From contig CACWYV010000001.1 of assembly GCA_902765225.1 (NCBI GenBank), positions 422,844-486,843 on the forward strand: a DNA stretch of 64,000 nt. Direction: 5' to 3'. The position numbers were made by a program, and so were the translations under genes. Positions 34,441 to 43,683 of this stretch are shown piece by piece. The notes under the pieces are model-generated. The model was not told where the DNA came from and did not search any database. It was given only the letters and a program-made list of their open reading frames with translations. Numbering within the stretch: position 1 is the stretch's first letter; every line of letters begins with the position of its first letter. This DNA is from Candidatus Avelusimicrobium intestinale. GTDB lineage: Bacteria > Elusimicrobiota > Elusimicrobia > Elusimicrobiales > Elusimicrobiaceae.

Positions 34441-34836
34441 TTAACGTTTGGAGAATTGGAAACGTTTGCGGGCACCGGGTTGACCGGGTTTCTTTCTTTC
34501 TACCATACGCGGATCGCGCGTTAAGTAGCCCGCTTTTTTAACGGTCTTTTTGATGTCTTCGCTGATTTGCGCGAGTGAACGTGCAATTGCGTGACGCAAC
34601 GCGCCGGCTTGGGCCGAAATACCGCCACCGTTTACTTTGGCGGTTACATCGTATTCCTTTTCCAAACTGGTCACAACAAGCGGAGATTTTACCATCGCTT
34701 TGCAGCGGGTGTGATTACCAAAATATTCATCCAACGTTTTGGTATTGACGGTAATAGCACCTTTCCCTTTGGCAAGCGCCACTTGCGCGACGGCCGTTTT
34801 TCTTCTTCCGGTTTTTAAGTCTTTCGTATTGTTCAT
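34441..34836 (-). CDS. rpsI: Ribosomal protein S9
   Basis: 131 aa uS9. Contains GRRKTAVAQVALAKGKG, GGGISAQAGALRHAIARSL, the RDPRMVERKKPGQPGARKRFQFSKR-type end and the C-terminal SKR that reaches the P-site tRNA. Follows rplM by 11 nt. Confidence 0.97.
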   Translation of the reverse strand: MNNTKDLKTGRRKTAVAQVALAKGKGAITVNTKTLDEYFGNHTRCKAMVKSPLVVTSLEKEYDVTAKVNGGGISAQAGALRHAIARSLAQISEDIKKTVKKAGYLTRDPRMVERKKPGQPGARKRFQFSKR

Positions 34837-34847
34837 AAAGATTCCCC

Positions 34848-35273
34848 TTATTTGCCCATACGTCCGGTGAACGAGTGTTCTTCGCCGGCGAACAAGCGCA
34901 AGCGTTTCATCCGCGGGGCGCGGAGTTTGTTCTCATCCAACATCCGTTTAACAGCCAATTCCAATACGCGGGTAGGATTATTCTCTAGCACGCGTTTAAC
35001 CGGCGTTTCTTTGGCGCCTTTGGCATAACCGGAGTGCGAAAAATAGACCTTTTGTTCCATTTTGTTACCGGTTAATTTAATCTTGCCCGCATTGGTCACT
35101 ACGACAAAGTCTCCGCAGTCCATATGAGGCGTATACGTTTTTTTGTGTTTGCCCATCAGAAGAACGGCAATTTTGGTAGCCAATCTTCCTAAGGTTTGAC
35201 CCGTGGCATCAATGTGGTGCCATTTGCGGGTAGTTTCTACTTCCTTGACGGAAGGTAAAAATGTTTTTGTCAT
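34848..35273 (-). CDS. rplM: Ribosomal protein L13
   Basis: 141 aa uL13. Contains WHHIDATGQTLGRLATKIA, HMDCGDFVVVTNA and KRVLENNPTRVLELAVKRML. AAAGGT lies before the ATG. First gene of rplM-rpsI, with a hairpin in its leader. Confidence 0.97.
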   Translation of the reverse strand: MTKTFLPSVKEVETTRKWHHIDATGQTLGRLATKIAVLLMGKHKKTYTPHMDCGDFVVVTNAGKIKLTGNKMEQKVYFSHSGYAKGAKETPVKRVLENNPTRVLELAVKRMLDENKLRAPRMKRLRLFAGEEHSFTGRMGK

Positions 35274-35299
35274 GTTTTTTCTACCTTTTGTAATTAACG

Positions 35300-35319
35300 G
35301 CGCGGAGTGGTGGCCGCGC
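35300..35319 (-). promoter_or_regulatory. Leader hairpin of rplM
   Basis: GCGCGG CCACCACT CCGCGC (6-bp stem, 8-nt loop) about 27 nt before the L13 start. A ribosomal-protein autoregulatory leader is possible; this is inference. Confidence 0.45.
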
Positions 35320-35345
35320 GTATAATGACTCGTGGTTTCCTATAT

Positions 35346-35354
35346 ATTATATCA
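35346..35354 (-). promoter_or_regulatory. rplM promoter, extended -10
   Basis: TGATATAAT on the minus strand, about 72 nt before the start; no good -35. Confidence 0.6.
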
Positions 35355-35381
35355 AAAATTGCGGCGTTTGCGCGGGAAATC

Positions 35382-36851
35382 TTATTTTTTAGGAGTGGCA
35401 AAAATCGGCTTTTGCTGGGGGCTTTGTTTTACAACTTTTTGAATTTCCCCAATCACTTGCGCTTGCGTTTTAAGCGTACACGGTCCGCCCACACAACCGC
35501 CCTTGCAACTCATCACTTCCAAGAGTTGGAAGTCGCCCGCTTTGCCTTGCGCATACGCGTTAAGCATCAGCATGGCTTTTTTATCTAGCCCGTTAAGGGC
35601 TAATTTTTTAACGGCTATTTTCCCGGATAGCGCATTTTCCACGGCTTGCGCCACGCCGCCCGTTACCCCGTAATAGCGTCCCTCGGCGGAGATGGCAGGG
35701 TCCAATGTGGCTTCTTCACAGGCGGCCGGGTCAATATGGCGGGCCCGTAAGAGGGCGTCAATTTCTTCATACGTTAGCACGTAGTCAATGTTCGGGTCCT
35801 CGCGTCCTTCCAAGCGTTTGGAAGCACACGGTCCGATAAAGACAGTCGTAAACCCGTTGGCTTTTTCAATTTCTGCCGTATAGCCGGCGGGAGTTTTGGC
35901 GTCTGAAATATATTCTTTGAGGGCGGGCAAATGTTTTTTGACCGCTTGTACCCAAGCGGCACAGCAGGAAGTCGTCATAAACCGGGCCCCTTTTTCTAAC
36001 CGTTCCGCCAGTTCGCGTGCTTCGTTTTCGGTAGTGATATCTGCGCCAAGAGCCACTTCGGTTACTTTGTCAAACCCGGCTTTTTTCAAGGCGGTAATTA
36101 CTTGCGGCAGTGTACCCGCCAATTGGCCCACGATAGAGGGCGCAATCATAGCGCACACTTTGCGTTCGTCTTTAATGGCGCACAGCACGTCTACCAATTG
36201 GCTCCGTTCCATGACGGCCCCGAACGGGCAGGCCTGCATGCACTTACCGCAAGAAATACATTTATCAAAATTGATGTGGGCAAAACCGTCGCTGTCTTTG
36301 TGGATAGCATCTACCGGGCAGGCCTGTTCACACGGAACGGGAACGTAGGTGATTGCGTTGTACGGGCAGGATGCCTGACACTGACCGCAGTTTTTGCACT
36401 TATCGGGGTCAATTTTTGAACGTCCGTTTTCGGTTGAGATAGAAATGGCCCCGAATTTGCACGCCGCTTGACAATGACGTGCCAAACATCCTTGGCAAGC
36501 CTCGGTAACAATGTGACGGGCTTTGACGCAGGCCTTGCAAGCAATATCCAATACCGTCAGTGAATTTTCGGCCGGGGTTTTACGGGCCATGGCCTTTTTG
36601 GCATAGTCATTTAACGAAGTGGCCTCATCGTCGGTTTCCAAACTGCCGCCCAGTGCGGCCAATGTGCGTGCCCGGAATACCGCGCGTTCTTTATAAATAC
36701 AGCAACGCACGCCGGAAGTAGAGTTTTGCGGTAAAGCATCAAAGGGGATACGGTATGCCTCGGTTCCCAAAAGTCCTTTATCAAAGACTTCCACTACACG
36801 TTTAAGGGCTTCCCGTTTAAAGAAAACAGCTTTATTGTCCTGTGTGTTCAT
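35382..36851 (-). CDS. Monomeric [FeFe] hydrogenase with ferredoxin domains
   Basis: 489 aa. The N-terminal half carries several [4Fe-4S] motifs (C119/C122/C127/C131; KCKNCGQCQASCP at 152-163; KCISCGKCMQACP at 198-209). The catalytic H-cluster domain has TSCCAAW (C296, C297), GPCASKRLE (C342) and EVMSCKGGCVGGPC (C449, C453), which supply the four cysteine ligands. The TSCCAAW/GPCASK variants and lack of accessory domains resemble group B enzymes rather than the classical TSCCPxW/MPCxxK group A. It probably takes electrons from ferredoxin to make or sense hydrogen. A TGGTAAAAT box lies 10 nt upstream. HydE, HydF and HydG are not in this window. Confidence 0.87.
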   Translation of the reverse strand: MNTQDNKAVFFKREALKRVVEVFDKGLLGTEAYRIPFDALPQNSTSGVRCCIYKERAVFRARTLAALGGSLETDDEATSLNDYAKKAMARKTPAENSLTVLDIACKACVKARHIVTEACQGCLARHCQAACKFGAISISTENGRSKIDPDKCKNCGQCQASCPYNAITYVPVPCEQACPVDAIHKDSDGFAHINFDKCISCGKCMQACPFGAVMERSQLVDVLCAIKDERKVCAMIAPSIVGQLAGTLPQVITALKKAGFDKVTEVALGADITTENEARELAERLEKGARFMTTSCCAAWVQAVKKHLPALKEYISDAKTPAGYTAEIEKANGFTTVFIGPCASKRLEGREDPNIDYVLTYEEIDALLRARHIDPAACEEATLDPAISAEGRYYGVTGGVAQAVENALSGKIAVKKLALNGLDKKAMLMLNAYAQGKAGDFQLLEVMSCKGGCVGGPCTLKTQAQVIGEIQKVVKQSPQQKPIFATPKK

Positions 36852-36874
36852 AGTTCTTTATATTTTACCATAAT

Positions 36875-37693
36875 TCAAGGGCGGGGAGAGGTTTGTGCCT
36901 GTATTGTTTGGGGCCATAACGGGGTACCTGCCGGAATTTTTCCGGGGATTAAATGGGGCAAATTTTCGGCGTTTTCTACACGCGGTAGATACATTTGGTC
37001 TTCCACCGTTCCCCCGTCTATTAGTAATTTGCGCACGGGCGGAGGATTGTTTTTGGCCGCACGGGCGCGGGCTTCTTCCGCCGCTTTTTTAGCGGCTTGT
37101 TCGGCGGCTTCTTTGGCCTGGCGGATAAAGTGGTCCGCTTGTTCTTGGTTTAGGGTGCGGGTGAGTTTATCTTGGTTAAACAGCAGAAATACCGGGAGTT
37201 TATTTTTCCGGGTTAGTTTGTATAAAGTTTCCTTTGTGCCTGACGGTAATTCCACCGGGGTTAGCCGCGTTGTGTAGGCTGCCGTCAGTTCCGTTAATGT
37301 CAAGCCGACATCTATGCGGTAGCGAAGGACCATCTCCAAGGCTTCTGGGGCCGTGGTGGCACAAGTAATTAAGGTTTGGGGGTCTTTGGCGCGGAATAAC
37401 AAACGCCGCATACCGGGTGTGATACCGTATTGCACGAATGCATATCGGGTGTCATCTTCGGCCTTGACAATATGGTCTTTGGAAGACACACTGCTGACCT
37501 GATATAAAACTTCTTCGCGTGTTTTGCCATGCAGCAGTTTTTTTAGCTGTTGGGTGTTTTTGTTCCAAATATTTAAGCCGTCCGCCACGGTTGTTTTATC
37601 GGGCGTGCCGGTGAGTTCAATGACGATTTCCGGTTCTTCATGGGCCCATAGTGGCATGGCTGTAATCAGTAATAAAATTCCCCAATAATGCAT
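36875..37693 (-). CDS. Secreted protein, unknown
   Basis: 272 aa with a signal peptide (HYWGILLLITAMPLWA|H). A helical Ala/Glu/Lys-rich stretch (EAAEQAAKKAAEEARARAAK, about 210-232) precedes a Pro-rich C-terminus. One cysteine (LITCATTAPEALEMVLRYR). The open frame begins earlier (37735), but the ATG at 37693 starts the signal peptide and is preceded at exactly 6 nt by TATAAT, so the mRNA may be leaderless. I recognise no family. Confidence 0.72.
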   Translation of the reverse strand: MHYWGILLLITAMPLWAHEEPEIVIELTGTPDKTTVADGLNIWNKNTQQLKKLLHGKTREEVLYQVSSVSSKDHIVKAEDDTRYAFVQYGITPGMRRLLFRAKDPQTLITCATTAPEALEMVLRYRIDVGLTLTELTAAYTTRLTPVELPSGTKETLYKLTRKNKLPVFLLFNQDKLTRTLNQEQADHFIRQAKEAAEQAAKKAAEEARARAAKNNPPPVRKLLIDGGTVEDQMYLPRVENAENLPHLIPGKIPAGTPLWPQTIQAQTSPRP

Positions 37694-37699
37694 ACTCGT

Positions 37700-37728
37700 A
37701 TTATAGAAGTTTTTAGGGAAAATGTCTT
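37700..37728 (-). promoter_or_regulatory. Promoter giving a leaderless mRNA
   Basis: Minus strand AAGACA, 17 nt, TATAAT, then ACGAGT and the ATG at 37693. The predicted start of transcription is the start codon. Confidence 0.65.
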
Positions 37729-37816
37729 TTTTCATTCGCTTCTAGTATAAAAAACGAGTCGGGCGCGGGCGTGAAGTGTTTTACAATTAAAAGAAAACAA
37801 CTAGGTGAGGGGTCTT

Positions 37817-39169
37817 ATGAAATGGAGTTGGAAAACGGGGGTACTGGTAGTAGCTGTTATCCTGACGGGCTGTCAAAAACATCGTGCAGTAACTGCACCG
37901 GCGGTAACCGTCAACGCAATAGAAGTTATCCAACAGGATTATCCGTGGATGATGGAATATCCGGGCCAAGCGGCCGGTTCGTTGGATGTGCAGATTCGCG
38001 CTCAAGTGGGCGGTATTTTGCAGGCCCGCCTTTACAATGAGGGAGAATTTGTGGCGGCGGGTAAACAACTGTTCCAAATTGACGATAAGGAATATAAAGT
38101 GGCGTTGGAGAAAGCACGCGGTACGCTCTCGCAAGCACGGGCCGAAGTGAAACGTACGCAGCGGGCTTACCAACGGATGAAAACACTCCGCGCGCAAAAC
38201 GCGGTCAGCCAACAAGATTACGACAACGCTCTTTCCGCCTACGAAACGGCCCGGGCCGACGTACAAGTGGCCGAGGCCGGTGTCAGTGATGCGCAAATTA
38301 ATTTAGGTTATACCCGGGTAACGGCGCCGATTTCCGGCATTGCCGGGCCGGAACAACAAACCGTGGGGAGTTTAATATCGGTAGAAGGTGATAGCGGTCT
38401 GCTCACCACCTTGGTACAGATAGATCCTTTGTATGTTAATTTTTCCATGCCGGGCAGTCAATTTGAAAGACTCACCCAGGGCTATCGGGACGGCACGATT
38501 GCTATGGGAGACGATGCCAACCCCGATATGTTAAAACCCGAAGCTTACCGGGTTACGTCCGCTACCCAAGTGCCTATTTATGTGGAAGTGATATTGGCCA
38601 ATGGGAAAATCTATCCGCAACGCGGAAAATTAGTTTTTTTTGACAGTTCGGAAAACACTCAAACGTCCAGTATTGCCATCAAGGCGGAAATTCCCAATCC
38701 GTCCCGCACGCGCGAGTTAATTCCGGGACAATTTGTACGGGTGCGGTTAGTAGGGGCTGTATTTAAAAGAGCCGTATTGGTACCGTCTTCGGCCTTATTG
38801 TCTTCCGCCAATGGATTTACCGCGTACGTAATTGGCGAAGAGGGACGGTTGGAGGCCCGTGCGGTGGAGGCGCATTTGCAGAACAATATGTATATGGTTT
38901 CATCCGGCTTGAAGGCCGGGGAACGGGTGGTCAGCGGGGGGCTGAGTAAACTGCGGCCCGGGCAAGTCGTATCACCCCATCTGCAGCCGTTTGAGGTGGA
39001 ATTACCTGCCCAAACGCCGGAAGCAGGGTTAGACAACGGGCGTGGGATGGCCGCATTGGAACAAACCATTGAAGAAGCCGAAATGCCCGATGCACAAGTG
39101 TTACCGGGAGTGTCCGCCGCGGTTTCATCGGGAACGGCGGTATCGTCTTCCCCGGTGACTGTTCGGTAA
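37817..39169 (+). CDS. RND efflux periplasmic adaptor (AcrA/MexA type), lipoprotein
   Basis: 450 aa. Lipobox LTGC (Cys19). Membrane-fusion layout: barrel-sandwich hybrid (YPGQAAGSLDVQIRAQVGG, LGYTRVTAPISG), an alpha-hairpin (about 95-150, LSQARAEVKRTQRAY) and the beta-barrel (GQFVRVRL). The C-terminal 60 residues are a Glu/Pro/Ser-rich extension. The GAGGGG ribosome site favours the ATG at 37817 over the GTG at 37805. A TACAAT box at 37782 is a likely promoter. It bridges the next two proteins. Confidence 0.94.
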   Translation: MKWSWKTGVLVVAVILTGCQKHRAVTAPAVTVNAIEVIQQDYPWMMEYPGQAAGSLDVQIRAQVGGILQARLYNEGEFVAAGKQLFQIDDKEYKVALEKARGTLSQARAEVKRTQRAYQRMKTLRAQNAVSQQDYDNALSAYETARADVQVAEAGVSDAQINLGYTRVTAPISGIAGPEQQTVGSLISVEGDSGLLTTLVQIDPLYVNFSMPGSQFERLTQGYRDGTIAMGDDANPDMLKPEAYRVTSATQVPIYVEVILANGKIYPQRGKLVFFDSSENTQTSSIAIKAEIPNPSRTRELIPGQFVRVRLVGAVFKRAVLVPSSALLSSANGFTAYVIGEEGRLEARAVEAHLQNNMYMVSSGLKAGERVVSGGLSKLRPGQVVSPHLQPFEVELPAQTPEAGLDNGRGMAALEQTIEEAEMPDAQVLPGVSAAVSSGTAVSSSPVTVR

Positions 39170-39183
39170 CGGGGAGGCGTAAG

Positions 39184-42100
39184 ATGTTCTCGCGATTTTT
39201 TATCAATCGGCCCATTTTTGCCACGGTTGTCTCGCTGTTAATTTTACTGGCGGGGGTGGTATCCATTACCTCGCTACCTGTGGAACAATATCCCGATTTG
39301 ACCCCGCCGTCTATAGAAGTGTCTGCTTCGTATCCCGGTGCCAGCCCGGAAGTCATTGCCAGCACGGTGGCGGCTCCGCTGGAGCAGCAGATTAACGGGG
39401 TACAAGATATGTTGTACATGAACTCCGTTTCTACGGATAACGGGGACATGAATTTAATGGTTTCCTTTAAAGTAGGGACCGATCCGGATCAGGCCATGAT
39501 TGACGTAAACAACCGCGTTCAGCAAGCCATGGCTTCTCTTCCCAACGAAGTCAGCCGGTACGGTGTAACGGTGGAAAAGAAATCTTCTTCCATTTTGCAA
39601 ATTATTGCGTTGTACTCCAAAAACGGGCAGACGGATACGACGGTAATCGGGAACTATGCGTTGATCAATATTGTGGATGACTTAAAACGGTTGGACGGGG
39701 TGGGAGATGCGCAAGTTATGTCTGCCAACGACTATGCCATGCGGCTTTGGATTAAGCCGGATGTGCTCTCCCAACGCAATTTGACGGTAGGAGATATCGT
39801 ATCGGCCGTACAAGCCCAGAATGCCCAACGGGCGGCCGGCAAAATTGGTCAGCCGCCGCTGCCGGAAAATGTAGACCGTACTTATTCTATGGTTGCGCCC
39901 GGGCGGCTCGTTTCGGCCGAGGAATTTGAAAATATTATTTTGCGCGCCGAGCCGGACGGCACCACTTTGCTTCTTAAAGATGTGGCCCGGGTAGAATTGG
40001 GCAGTCAGACGTATGAATTTAACGGCAGTTACAACGGGAAACCGGCTGTGCCGATTGGAATTTTTCTTTCTCCGGGGGCGAACGCCGTAGCCACGGCTAA
40101 AGCCGTTGGGGAACGCATGACAGAACTGGCCCAACAGTTCCCGCCCGCGTTGGATATGGAATACCGGGTCGCTTACGATACTACCTTATTTGTAAAAGAG
40201 TCCATTAAGGAAGTAATTCATACACTCTTGGAAGCCATGGTACTGGTATTTTTGGTTGTTTATTTGTTCTTAAAAGATTGGCGTGCCACGCTTATTCCGT
40301 GTTTGGCGGTTCCTGTTTCCATTGTGGGAGCTTTTGCGGGCATGAAATTATTTGGTTTTTCCATTAACACCTTGACGTTATTTGGGTTGGTATTGGCTAT
40401 CGGTATGGTGGTGGATGACGCTATTGTGGTCATTGAAAATGTGGAACGGCTCATGCAAACAGGGCAGTTATCCCCCAAAGAGGCCACCGTAAAAGCAATG
40501 GAAGAAGTATCCGGCCCGGTGGTGGCGATTGTGTTGGTACTTTGTTCGGTATTTGTTCCGGTGGCGTTTATGGGAGGACTGACCGGGGTAATGTATCAGC
40601 AGTTTGCCATTACAATTGCGGTCTCGGTGGTGATTTCCGGGTTGGTGGCTTTAACACTAACGCCCGCTTTGTGTGCGCTTTTGCTGCGCAAGCGGTCGGC
40701 TCCGACGCGGGGATTTTTTTACTGGTTTGACCGGAAATTTGAGAAATTAACCGGTCGCTATGCCGGATGGGTACAATTTTTTATCCGGCGCATACCGGTG
40801 TCGGCAACGGTACTCGTGCTATTGATGGCCGGGATGTTGGGGTTATTCAAACTTGTACCCGGCAGTTTGCTGCCGCAGGAAGACCAAGGGTTCATTATGG
40901 TGTCTGCCCAGTTGGACCCAGCCTCGTCCTTGTCCGCCAGTGAAGAAGTATCGGGAGAATTGGAACATATTTTACTATCTAATCCCGCCGTACGGCAGGA
41001 TATGACTTTTACGGGATACGATTTACTGAGCAGTGCGCAAAAAGCCAGCGCGGTTGCTTCCTTTGTGATGTTAAAACCTTGGGAACAACGCAAGACAAAA
41101 ACCCTTTCCGCCGCCGGAGTGGTGGGAGCAATTTACCAAGCGGCGCAAACCCGTATTCCGGCAGCATTGGTTATGCCGTTCAACCCGCCTCCCATTATGG
41201 GGATGAGTACCACCGGCGGATTGGAAGGGTATATTCAAAACCGCGGAACCGGTACGAGCCGCGAGCTGGAAACGCAAATGAACATTTTTTTGGAAGCCTT
41301 GCGAAAACGGCCGGAAATTTCCAGCATTACCACCACTTTTTCGGCGGATGTACCGCAGTACACGTTGAAGGTGGATAAAACAAAAGCCCGGGCTATGAAC
41401 GTGTCGTTGGATGATCTATACTCCACCCTACAGGGTACGTTCGGCAGTATGTATATCAACGATTTTACCTATATGGGCCGCAGTTTTAAAGTCATGATTC
41501 AAGCCCAAGGGCAGTACCGTTCCCAACCGGAACAAATTAGTGGCGTATATGTCCGTTCCCAAACGGGAGCCATGGTTCCGTTATCGGCACTGGTCACGTT
41601 GACGCCGGACTTGGGGCCGGATATGGTGGAGCGGTTTAATGTATTCCCGGCGGCTAAATTTATCGCAAATCCGGCAGCCGGGTACAGTTCGGGTGATGCC
41701 ATCCGCGTGGTGGAAGAAACGGCCCGCACGGTCTTGGATCCCGATTTTACATTAGCGTGGACGGGTACCACCTATCAGGAAAAACGGGCGGGTAGTTCTT
41801 CGTTGCAGGCCCTGTTGTTGGGTATGTTGGTGGTATTTTTGATTTTGGCTGCCCAGTATGAAAAATGGAGTTTGCCGGTGGCGGTATTATTAGCGGTGCC
41901 GTTTGCCGTGTTTGGGGCTTTCCTGGGTACGTGGTTACGGGGTTTGTCCAACGATATTTACTTTCAAATTGCGCTCGTGGCGTTGGTAGGATTAGCCGCC
42001 AAGAACGCTATTTTGATTGTGGAATTTGCTGTTTTGTTAAAAGAACAAGGCCGGGATAAAATCCAAGCTGCGGTAGAAGCGGCGCAGTTGCGTTTTAGGC

Positions 42101-42294
42101 CTATTGTCATGACGTCCCTGGCGTTTATTTTGGGATGTGTGCCGCTGATGATTAGTAGCGGTGCGGGGGCGGCGAGCCGTCATTCTATCGGTACGGCGGT
42201 TGTGTTTGGAATGTTGGCGGCTACAGGGGTGGCCCCATTATTTATTCCGTTGTTTTTTTGTTGGTTTAGCGGACGCGCGGAGGGAAAAAGATGA
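39184..42294 (+). CDS. RND multidrug efflux pump, inner-membrane transporter (AcrB/MexB type)
   Basis: 1036 aa, the usual length of HAE1 transporters, with twelve predicted membrane helices and two large periplasmic loops. It starts MFSRFFINRPIFATVVSLLI. TM4 carries the proton-relay residues in GMVVDDAIVVIENVER. TM10 has AKNAILIVEFA, and RFRPIVMTSLAFILG is near the end. The substrate range is unknown. It begins 14 nt after the adaptor. Confidence 0.96.
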   Translation: MFSRFFINRPIFATVVSLLILLAGVVSITSLPVEQYPDLTPPSIEVSASYPGASPEVIASTVAAPLEQQINGVQDMLYMNSVSTDNGDMNLMVSFKVGTDPDQAMIDVNNRVQQAMASLPNEVSRYGVTVEKKSSSILQIIALYSKNGQTDTTVIGNYALINIVDDLKRLDGVGDAQVMSANDYAMRLWIKPDVLSQRNLTVGDIVSAVQAQNAQRAAGKIGQPPLPENVDRTYSMVAPGRLVSAEEFENIILRAEPDGTTLLLKDVARVELGSQTYEFNGSYNGKPAVPIGIFLSPGANAVATAKAVGERMTELAQQFPPALDMEYRVAYDTTLFVKESIKEVIHTLLEAMVLVFLVVYLFLKDWRATLIPCLAVPVSIVGAFAGMKLFGFSINTLTLFGLVLAIGMVVDDAIVVIENVERLMQTGQLSPKEATVKAMEEVSGPVVAIVLVLCSVFVPVAFMGGLTGVMYQQFAITIAVSVVISGLVALTLTPALCALLLRKRSAPTRGFFYWFDRKFEKLTGRYAGWVQFFIRRIPVSATVLVLLMAGMLGLFKLVPGSLLPQEDQGFIMVSAQLDPASSLSASEEVSGELEHILLSNPAVRQDMTFTGYDLLSSAQKASAVASFVMLKPWEQRKTKTLSAAGVVGAIYQAAQTRIPAALVMPFNPPPIMGMSTTGGLEGYIQNRGTGTSRELETQMNIFLEALRKRPEISSITTTFSADVPQYTLKVDKTKARAMNVSLDDLYSTLQGTFGSMYINDFTYMGRSFKVMIQAQGQYRSQPEQISGVYVRSQTGAMVPLSALVTLTPDLGPDMVERFNVFPAAKFIANPAAGYSSGDAIRVVEETARTVLDPDFTLAWTGTTYQEKRAGSSSLQALLLGMLVVFLILAAQYEKWSLPVAVLLAVPFAVFGAFLGTWLRGLSNDIYFQIALVALVGLAAKNAILIVEFAVLLKEQGRDKIQAAVEAAQLRFRPIVMTSLAFILGCVPLMISSGAGAASRHSIGTAVVFGMLAATGVAPLFIPLFFCWFSGRAEGKR

Positions 42295-43667
42295 ACGTGT
42301 GGATAAAAACTGTCAAGTGGGCAGGTGTGCTGTGTGTAGGCGGGTGTATGTTAGGGCCGAATTATCAAGCCCCCAAACTGGATTTGCCGAAAGGGGGAAA
42401 AGACCCACAAGCGCAGGTGTTTATGAAGGCGGATTGGTGGCAGGTATTTGAAGACCCGGTACTAAATACCTTGGAAACACAAGCCCTGGCACATAATCAG
42501 GACCTGCAGGCCGCTATGGCGCGCGTAGATGAAGCGCGGGCAGAAGTGGGGTTGGCTACGGCCGACCAAATGCCGTCGATTTCGGCCGGATTGCAAAGCA
42601 GCCGCGAAAGGGACAACACCGGTACCGGTCCAAGCCCCAGTCAGGCATCGCTTTCGGCTTCGTTTGAAGTGGATTTATGGGGGAAATACCGTCGTCTTAA
42701 ACAAGCGGCGCGGGCGCAATTATTGGCCTCGCAGGCGGCGCGTGACACGGTACGTTTAACCTTAACGGCGGATGTCGCCAACCAGTATTTTACGCTACGC
42801 CAATTAGACCGCCAACAGGAAATTTTACAACGCACATTAACCGCCCGGGAAGAAAACGTACGCATTTATACAGTCCGTTATCAGGCCGGATATTGCACGG
42901 AAATGGATTTGCGGCGTGTACAGGCCAATAAAGATAACGTCCAAGCCCAATTACAAAGTCTTTCGTTACAGCGCGAACAAAACGAAACGGCCTTGGCGGT
43001 CCTCTTGGGGGAGTCCCCGCGGGAGATTGTAGCGCGTGCCATTGCGCGCGGCAAGACATTGGATGAAATCAATTTAGTGCCGGATGTGCCGGATGATTTA
43101 CCGTCCGATTTGTTATCCCGTCGGCCCGATGTGCGCCAAGCGGAAGAACAATTAATTGCCGCCAATGCCGATATCGGCGCGGCGCGGGCGGCGTATTTTC
43201 CATCTATTTCGCTAACCGGGGCGGCCGGTTTTGCCAGTGACGCGCTGAGCGGGTTATTTACGGGCGGGGCCGGTGTGTGGAGTTTGGCGGGCCAAGCACT
43301 TGCTCCAATTTTTGAAGGTGGCAAAATCCGCGCGCAAAACAAAAAAGCCGAAGCACGGTATCGTGAACAATTGGCCAATTACACAAAGACAGTAGAAACG
43401 GCTTTTAAAGAAACATATGACGCTTTGGTGGCAAACCGCCTGAACCGCAGCATTTTTGATTCATACCAAGCCCAAACACAGGCCATGCAGCGCAGTTATG
43501 AACTCAGTAAAAAACAGGAAGATGCGGGGCTTATCGGCGTAACGGATTTGTTGGATGTGGAAGAAAATTTATTATCAGCCGAGATGAATCTGGCTTCGGC
43601 CCGCAAAAGTGAATTGTCGGCAGTGGTTAATCTGTGCAAAGCGTTGGGCGGCGGTTGGAAAGAATAA
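42291..43667 (+). CDS. RND efflux outer-membrane channel (OprM/NodT type), lipoprotein
   Basis: 458 aa. Lipobox VGGC (Cys19), then MLGPNYQAPK and the two OEP repeats (WWQVFEDPVLNTLETQAL, RVDEARAEVGLATAD; RRPDVRQAEEQLIAANADIG, GGKIRAQN). It forms the TolC-like outer-membrane duct. Its ATG overlaps the transporter stop (ATGA), completing a three-gene efflux operon. Confidence 0.95.
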   Translation: MNVWIKTVKWAGVLCVGGCMLGPNYQAPKLDLPKGGKDPQAQVFMKADWWQVFEDPVLNTLETQALAHNQDLQAAMARVDEARAEVGLATADQMPSISAGLQSSRERDNTGTGPSPSQASLSASFEVDLWGKYRRLKQAARAQLLASQAARDTVRLTLTADVANQYFTLRQLDRQQEILQRTLTAREENVRIYTVRYQAGYCTEMDLRRVQANKDNVQAQLQSLSLQREQNETALAVLLGESPREIVARAIARGKTLDEINLVPDVPDDLPSDLLSRRPDVRQAEEQLIAANADIGAARAAYFPSISLTGAAGFASDALSGLFTGGAGVWSLAGQALAPIFEGGKIRAQNKKAEARYREQLANYTKTVETAFKETYDALVANRLNRSIFDSYQAQTQAMQRSYELSKKQEDAGLIGVTDLLDVEENLLSAEMNLASARKSELSAVVNLCKALGGGWKE

Positions 43668-43683
43668 TAGGAACACCCAGTGT

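Noticed and set aside
37805..39169. GTG start at 37805 for the efflux adaptor
   Set aside because: The ribosome site GAGGGG lies after it and fits the ATG at 37817, which also places the lipobox correctly.
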